Below, one piece after another: positions 57,705 to 64,000 of a stretch of 64,000 nt of DNA. A program made the position numbers and the translations under genes. Within the stretch, counting starts at the first letter, position 1, and every line of letters begins with the position of its first letter. This DNA comes from Anthopleura xanthogrammica. Its lineage: Eukaryota > Cnidaria > Anthozoa > Actiniaria > Actiniidae. The notes beneath the pieces are model-generated. The model was not told the DNA's origin. It did not search any database and was given only the letters and a program-made list of their open reading frames with translations. The stretch covers positions 13,550,291 to 13,614,290 of the forward strand of contig OZ025206.1 of NCBI GenBank assembly GCA_964019055.1, in the 5' to 3' direction.

Positions 57705-59010
57705 TAATGACAAATACACCCACGTACAAAGGTGTTTTAGATTTAAAATTCACCTTATCTTATAGTTATCTTACAAGTTATGAAAAGCTACAAATACGAA
57801 AGCTTGGACTAAGATATCCACTTTTTGAGTATTTACGTAGCTCTATTCCTCCCTGCTTGATTCCCTCCTATTTCTACCACATTCCACTGAAGGACAACTT
57901 TATATAGTCAACAATTGAAAAATGGTGTGAGCGCAAGGTCTTAAGAAAATAGGACAGTTGAAAATTTGAAATTCTAATATGTAGTATTCATAAGCATTTG
58001 GTTTGACTTCAGTATCCGGCCACGAGTACAATAAAAAAAAGCAGCATTCAAGGGTCAAAAAGAAAACAGAGTGTAGATGGAATCTCATTCCGTGCTTTGA
58101 TATATTTCGTGAGAGCTGAGGGTAACAAGCCAATTACAAATCAGGATTGCGTGTTCGTGGGGCAGCTCTTCAATGCGCCACTGTCATTAGGCTCTAACTG
58201 TACGAACCATGCCACATTATAAAGGGTTAATGTGAACATCAGCAAAACCACCCCTTAAACCATTTAGCTAAGAGCTCTTCACTCAACTGTTAGTTTAGAT
58301 AATCTGACGATGACCAAATGCAGGAAGGGAGAGAATTTGAAGAACATCTTTGGTGACTGACCGCTCTTCTGCCTTTTCTGTTAAAGGCAGAAGATATGAA
58401 ATTCAACAAAAATATCCTAATTTGACTTTTTTCATGATCACTCCAGAGTGCAATAATGCAAGTCCCCCCCCCCCCCCGATTATTTGAAGACTAGGAACAC
58501 TGCATATTTTCAAACATTTATATATCTATATAAAGCAACATAAGGGATGTTATGTCAACTACTGTCGAAGACTAAGTTTTTCCAAATGACTGACGAACGA
58601 CAGAAAGCATTTTTTCTTTCGGCCATCAATCCGCAGAAGCTTATTGCCTTTAAAGAATAATATGGACATGTTATGTCGAAGATTGTAAATGATTATTTCA
58701 AGGGTTTTGTTTTATTTGATGGAGTTTAGTGGTGCATCAGAATATAGAAATGCGTGTTTCCACGAGAAGCATGTTGAAACAGAAACAAGAAAGTTCAAAT
58801 AGGTGATGAGCTGACAGCTGAAACGAGTTTTCACAGCTTAGACGAAATGACTGTCTATAGTTCCGTGGTCACTAAATTTGATTTTTGCACGAATAATAAT
58901 CAAAAATCTATGATGGACTGCACTACTTTAAGGGAGGAAAACTTACTTGGCACCCTGACAATCATCCAAGGTATCATTATGAAACTTCACAGAGCATTAA
59001 TTTTTAGGTG
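57240..59010. other. No gene recognised
   Basis: Contains a TTTA microsatellite at 57669-57706 and a poly-C run near 58466. Nothing else stands out. Confidence 0.45.
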
Positions 59011-59014
59011 AGGG

Positions 59015-59252
59015 GAGGTCGGGGAGACTGGAAGAATTTGCATGTTGCGTGTACTCTATCCGTCCCATTATTTTTATATAATTTTTATATGATAAATACA
59101 AACTTAAAATATCACATAAAATCTAAAAACAACCTTTACTTTTAGAAACAAGAACTATTGTGATTCTTCCAAATGCAAAACTTTGGGCTGAATGTAAAAA
59201 CTTTATTGCGTGAAACTCTCGCTAGATCACCTCCAGTCTTCTCCGACCTCTT
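59015..59252. mobile_element. Foldback MITE, 238 bp
   Basis: Ends GAGGTCGGGGAGACTGGA and TCCAGTCTTCTCCGACCTC are inverted. The interior is AT-rich and non-coding. Confidence 0.65.
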
Positions 59253-59610
59253 CTTTATATGAATGCACTCTTCTAAAAAAAATATATTGTGTACTCATTG
59301 CTTAACTACATTATCAGGTTGTTATTGGCACGATTGTGATGTTTTTGAGACATATAATCTCTTGAATCGGATATTCCTCGTTTTACCACCCAACGATGAG
59401 CAATACGACTGACAATTTATGGTTCCGATTCCCCTTAGTTATCGTTGCTATGTACCACAAGCTCAACAATTTAAATGGAGTATCTTAGAATTTAAAATTC
59501 GGATCAAAGGAATAGGTTTTTACTAACGAAAATAGAAGGCAAAATCCTTGTAAACCTCGTATTTTGCAGTGTATTGTTTTGGGACATGATTAAAACACCA
59601 CTGGGAAACT

Positions 59611-59952
59611 GCTGTTAAGTTGATTGCTACTACTGCTGCTGTTGTCTGGATCGGAACAGTGAACTACAGAGATCTGAAGGGGGTCCTTCTCTAATTTCTC
59701 AGCTATTATTTCAGTGGTCGAAAACCTCAGTCCCATTCATGACAAATGAGGGGGAAGTCCCATGCTGGCATAAAAACCAACTGCTGCTAAGTTGATTACT
59801 ACTACTGCTGCTGCTGTTGTTTCTGAACTATGAATTACAAAGATCTAAAGGGGGTCCTTCTCTAATTTCTCTGCTTAGTAATTTATTTTGTAGAAAATCT
59901 CAGTCTCAGTCATGATGAATGAGGGGGGAGTCCCATGCTGGCGTGATAAACA
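59611..59952. repeat. Tandem duplication, period about 172 bp
   Basis: Two copies beginning AAGTTGATT at 59617 and 59789, each with TACTACTGCTGCTG, a GATCTRAAGGGGGTCCTTCT segment and an AGTCCCATGCTGGC end. Confidence 0.8.
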
Positions 59953-60559
59953 ACGATAGCGAACTTTATCAAAAATGTTTATAATCTGATTTACCTGGCT
60001 CGATGTTCCAGGGCAAAAACCTTATGCACCCCTTGCAGCACGTCGAAATGTAGCTTTGACGTCACGTGCAAGGGTTCTATACAGTGCCTATCAGTGTCTA
60101 GTTCTATTTGATGTACCTTAGATTCATATCCACACAATATAAGTAAAACATAGGACTATGTACCTTAACATCACGATTTTTGGAGTTGAATTTCCAGTAT
60201 CAGACTCCAGTCTACTCTAACGCTCTACGTAACTGTCTGGTCTGCAAGGGCGTGCTATCAGTTTCAAAACCGCTGAGCGAGTTGATACAGAAACGTCATA
60301 TGACACTGTAATCCGGAAGAGCTCTTATATAATTTCCTTACTCGAATCACATTAATGTCTGACAACCTTGGACTCTGGATAATGGCTTGTAAATAAAGGT
60401 TATATTTATTATAATATAGAGTGTTTTTACTTAACCCGTGAAATAGTTATATAGACCGAATACACAATAATTGCTGCCATACATCTTTCAGATATAAAAC
60501 CGATTCTTAGAAATAAGCACCGCCATCAGTAAGAGCAAGCAGAAATATGTACTTTTGGA

Positions 60560-61184
60560 AAGTTTTATTGTTATTTTATTGCTTCTTAGAATTTGTTTTG
60601 CAAAGAAGCAGCCAACTATCGACCCCGTAGAAGTAAACGGCAACCCCCTTGAAGTAGTGTCTAGCGCCAAGATCCTGGGACTGAATGTTAGCAACGATCT
60701 TAAATGGAATGTACATATCTCAGAACTTGTCAAGAAAGGTTCTTCCCGCCTTTATTGCCCGAGGCAACTTAAGAGATCGGCAGTTGCCCCAAAAGAACTT
60801 ATCCTATTCTACATCACGTGCATTAGATCTATACTGGAATACGCAAGTCCAGTCTTCCACCGTGCGCTACCATTTTATCTTAGCGAGGACCTGGAACGTT
60901 TACAAAAACGCGCCCTACGAATCATTCACCCTTCATTGTCGTATGCTGAAGCACTCAGCGAGTTAGGATTACCTACACTGTTTGAAAGAAGAAAAGAAAT
61001 ATCATCAAAGGTATTCAACGAGATTTGTAGCAATGAGGATCACAAACTGTACCATTTATTGCCTAAAAAGAACACGCCAATTTATTCCTTGAGAAACAAA
61101 AGATCCTACAATTTACCAAAATGCAAGACAGAGCGATGTAAAAACAGTTTTATCTTGAGTCACATTTATAGTACCTACCTATAA
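60560..61184 (+). pseudogene. LINE reverse transcriptase C-terminal fragment
   Basis: An open frame of about 208 codons whose similarity begins after residue 20: LEVVSSAKILGLNVSNDLKW, then LILFYITCIRSILEYASPVF and LERLQKRALRIIHP. This is the standard C-terminal part of non-LTR retrotransposon proteins, after the catalytic motif. No YxDD motif is present, so the copy is 5' truncated and cannot be active. The frame is intact to the stop, suggesting a younger insertion than the one at 39640. It is followed by a non-coding tail to about 61440 with AATAAAG. Confidence 0.8.
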
Positions 61185-61689
61185 ATAGAATTCAAGTGAA
61201 GTTATTTGGAATCAAAATTACGGAGATTCTTACGTGTTCAGCCAACTGAGGACTCACTAGCTACATTCTGTAGTTTTTCACATTTTAAAATTCTCATAAC
61301 TTCTAGAGAATTTAATATTTCTAACTCATACTTTCTAGCTTTGTTGATATCATTCTAATGTATTATTGTAACTGCAGTAAAAAAATAGATTAATGAAGTG
61401 GCGGCCATTATATCATTTGGTCTATTGATAGATTAATAAAGTTTAGCAGATTTTTTTTTTCACTGTTTTTCTTTTTGGTGTCTATTTGACTATGGCACTT
61501 CAGCTGATACCGGATTCAGAAATGTTATGTTGATAGGCAGACTAACATTTATTTAGAGTTGCAGATTTTACATTATATAATGTTATGACAACCAGCTCTA
61601 TTTGATAGGAATATGATACTGAAATTTGGATTAAATTGTGAAAGTGATATTAGATCCGGTATTAAACCGGTCATTTGTTATCGAGAGAT

Positions 61690-62135
61690 GTAATAGGTTG
61701 ACTTACTGACTGACTGTATGACTGACTGACTGAATAACTGACATACTGAATAATGACTGACTTACAGATGACATACTGAATGACTGACTGACTTACTATC
61801 TTACTGACTGGCTGACGGACAGACTGACTGACCTAATGACTGAGTGACTTAATAGATGGCTGACGGGCCTGCTGACTTATTGAATGACTGACTTACTTAC
61901 TAACACACAGACGTCCTGACGGACAGACTGACTGACCTACTGAGTGAATGACTAAATGGCTGACTGACCTGCTGTTTCACTGAATGACTGGCTGACTTAC
62001 TAACACACTGACGTGCTGACGGACAGACTGACTGACCTACTGAGTGAATGACTAAATGGCTGACTGACCTGCTGTTTCACTGAAAGACTGACTGACTGAC
62101 TTACTAACACACTGACTGACCGACTTGCTGACTGA
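61690..62135. repeat. Degenerate GACTGACT-type repeat
   Basis: Irregular tetranucleotide-based array with a larger duplicated block: GACGGACAGACTGACTGACC followed by TACTGAGTGAATGACTAAAT occurs twice, near 61918 and 62018. Confidence 0.8.
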
Positions 62136-62409
62136 CGTCTGGCTGCACCGAATGCTCGTATGTCGAATTTGGTTAAAGACGGTTCAGTATTAAATTACGT
62201 GTATATATCAACAGTGCAAAATGAAAAAATTCAAGCTTTCAACAGAGAAAGAATCAATTAAAGTAAGAAGGATTGAAGGATGCATAAGATATTACCGCCC
62301 ACAAACATAACTTACAATAGGGTCAATAAATAAGGTTAGCAGGCTTGAAGAGGTTCATGCCCAATGATTCTCGAGACTGAAGCACTTTAAAAAGAATATA
62401 AAAGGAAGG

Positions 62410-63325
62410 AAACCCTCTGCTAAGCAGGGCATCAAGTGTTATGCTCTTTGAGATTGTTATTGGATTACTTTACTACATCCTATTGTAGAATTCACCTATT
62501 AGGAAGGGGCGAGAAGGGAAACCCTCTGAACCCTCTGCTAAGCAAGGCATCAAGTATTATGCTCTTTGAGATTGTTATTGGATTACTTTACTACATCCTA
62601 TTGTAGAAGTCTCCTATTAGGAAGAGGCGAGAAGGGAAACCCTCTGCTAAGCAAGGCATTTAGTATTATGCTCTGTGAGATTGTTATTGGATTACTTTAC
62701 TACATGCTATTGTAGAAGTCTCCTATTAGGAAGAGGCGAGAAGGGAAACCCTCTGCTAAGCAAGGCATTAAGTATTATGCTCTGTGAGATTGTTATTGGA
62801 TTACTTTACTACATGCTATTGTAGAAGTCTCCTATTAGGAAGAGGCGAGAAGGGAAACCCTCTGCTAAGCAAGGCATTAAAGGGGCACTTGGATGAAAAT
62901 CGATGAAAATTGAAAATGCCTTGAAACTTGATTTAACTTGTCTATATGGCCCCGATAGTAGCCAAGCAACATATTTTCTTCACAGTCAAAATTTGCGGAT
63001 AAAAATTATATATATTTTTCAGCATCTAAATTGGGAGTAAATGACGTCATTTACTCAACCCTATTGTTCTTTTAGTTTTTAAACCAAAATTTCTCAACTC
63101 CGAGTAGCTCCCAGGCTAAAATTTTTGCCAATTTGGTTTTCATAATCATGATTGAGTCATATTATTCTTAAATACTTGAACTATTCGGCCTTTCAAAAAA
63201 TGGGGCGTTTTCATCCAAGTGCCCCTTTAAGTATTATGCTCTGTGAGATTGTTATTGGATTACTTTACTACATCCTATTGTAGAAGTCTCCTATTAGGAA
63301 GGGAAGGGGAACCCACTGCTAAGAC
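62410..63325. repeat. 109-118-bp minisatellite interrupted by a MITE
   Basis: GATTGTTATTGGATTACTTT occurs at 62452, 62570, 62679, 62788 and again after the MITE near 63247. The first interval is 118 bases, the next two are 109. The extra nine come from a duplicated ACCCTCTGA. Confidence 0.9.
62881..63226. mobile_element. TTAA-flanked MITE, 346 bp
   Basis: Ends AGGGGCACTTGGATGAAAA and TTTTCATCCAAGTGCCCCT are perfect inverted repeats of 19 bases. TTAA lies directly outside both ends (62877-62880 and 63227-63230). Removing the element and one TTAA restores the neighbouring repeat unit GGCATTAAGTATTATGCTCT, which proves the insertion and its target duplication. piggyBac-type by TTAA use; non-coding. 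Confidence 0.92.
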
Positions 63326-64000
63326 GAGTAAGCATCTAGCAACTTTGTAATACCGAGGCGGAGCGGGCTTTCGAAACAGAAAAAAAGATGCAAATAGAAT
63401 AGTAATAAAAAATAAACAGAATAACGAGCAAACAAGGTATTTAGTTATTTATGAGGTCTTAAAACTAGCTTTATACATTTTCTATAAATATTCATTTTTA
63501 CTGTTTTTACAATAAAACTATTATAGACTATTATTTTATTTAAAAACACGCATTGAAAGAAATAAAGAGAAAATATATAGCGAAATAACTGTTTTTGGAG
63601 GTACACAATTCCCTTTACTGGTACCATACTTATGAGCGAAATAATGTAATGTAACGTAACTACAATCTTAAGATATCGCGATGCTTGGCGTGATTTATCA
63701 TTACTCCAACCTGTCATACCACGAGCCTTATAGAAAGAAATAAGGTACAATAAGGCAGTAGGTGTCAAACAAAACTTGAATATCGCAAAAATGTACAGTT
63801 GTACTCAAATGTTTTTTTTTTCCTGGAGGGAAGGATCAGGATTAATGTATTTTAAAGACTGTATCCTTGCAAACTCTAAATGAATTGAGAACTAGATTAA
63901 TAAAGATCTAGTCTGACCTGTAAGCATGCATGCACAGCTCATACGAACTTTCTATTTTCGAATGTGAATGATACAATCACAAGATCGTGTAGTTACAGGT
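63326..64000. other. No gene recognised
   Basis: AT-rich end of the window with only short open frames (for example 63768-63445 on the minus strand) lacking features. Confidence 0.4.

Noticed and set aside
60560..61184. A host gene with an intact 209-codon frame
   Set aside because: The sequence pattern is that of the C-terminal part of a non-LTR retrotransposon protein lacking its catalytic domain.

Overview
This is animal (metazoan) nuclear DNA. It is AT-rich, most coding sequence sits in short exons with canonical GT/AG introns, and the space between exons is full of microsatellites, minisatellites, foldback/MITE-like elements, a SINE and LINE remnants. The gene content (a Trio/p63RhoGEF-type Rho exchange factor, a little elongation complex subunit, a GDF8/11-type ligand) is metazoan. 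Overall style suggests an early-branching animal, most likely a cnidarian (coral or sea anemone); that last step is inference. There is no prokaryotic operon, CRISPR array or viral genome.

Layout. (1) 32-7757, minus strand: nine consecutive exons, in consistent phase, of a RhoGEF gene that runs off the left edge. The last six hold an almost complete DH domain closest to the second GEF domain of Trio/Kalirin and to p63RhoGEF; the PH domain should lie outside the window and the first exon was not found. (2) 9.3-17.7 kb: no convincing conserved gene; one 108-residue hypothetical ORF, a GGTAGT array, a CTGCCA/19-bp satellite and several MITEs. (3) 18269-22005, plus strand: a complete three-exon gene for a 300-residue protein with a helical N-terminal region and two canonical EF-hands. 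(4) 23277-36948, minus strand: a fifteen-exon gene for ICE1 (little elongation complex subunit 1), about 1,890 residues, with N-terminal coiled coil, a huge acidic disordered exon and a conserved helical C-terminus that carries a coding minisatellite. (5) 37-48.7 kb: repeats, a decayed LINE 3' end and a 4.4-kb array of 47-bp repeats interrupted by a tRNA-derived SINE. (6) 48774-50367, minus strand: a complete two-exon gene for a myostatin/GDF11-type TGF-beta ligand. (7) 50.4-64 kb: no conserved gene except a LINE reverse transcriptase C-terminal fragment; several minisatellites (79, 123, 109-118 bp) and a clean TTAA-flanked MITE.

The four genes share no pathway that can be read from the sequence; they are ordinary chromosomal neighbours. 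Exon models were built by hand from splice sites, reading phase and family similarity, so boundaries are predictions. I found no evidence for a new multi-gene system. The most unusual material is structural: a satellite whose higher-order copies are spaced exactly 764 bp, a mirror-ordered tetranucleotide array ending beside an ICE1 splice donor, nested and precisely inserted TTAA elements, and an in-frame minisatellite inside a conserved domain.
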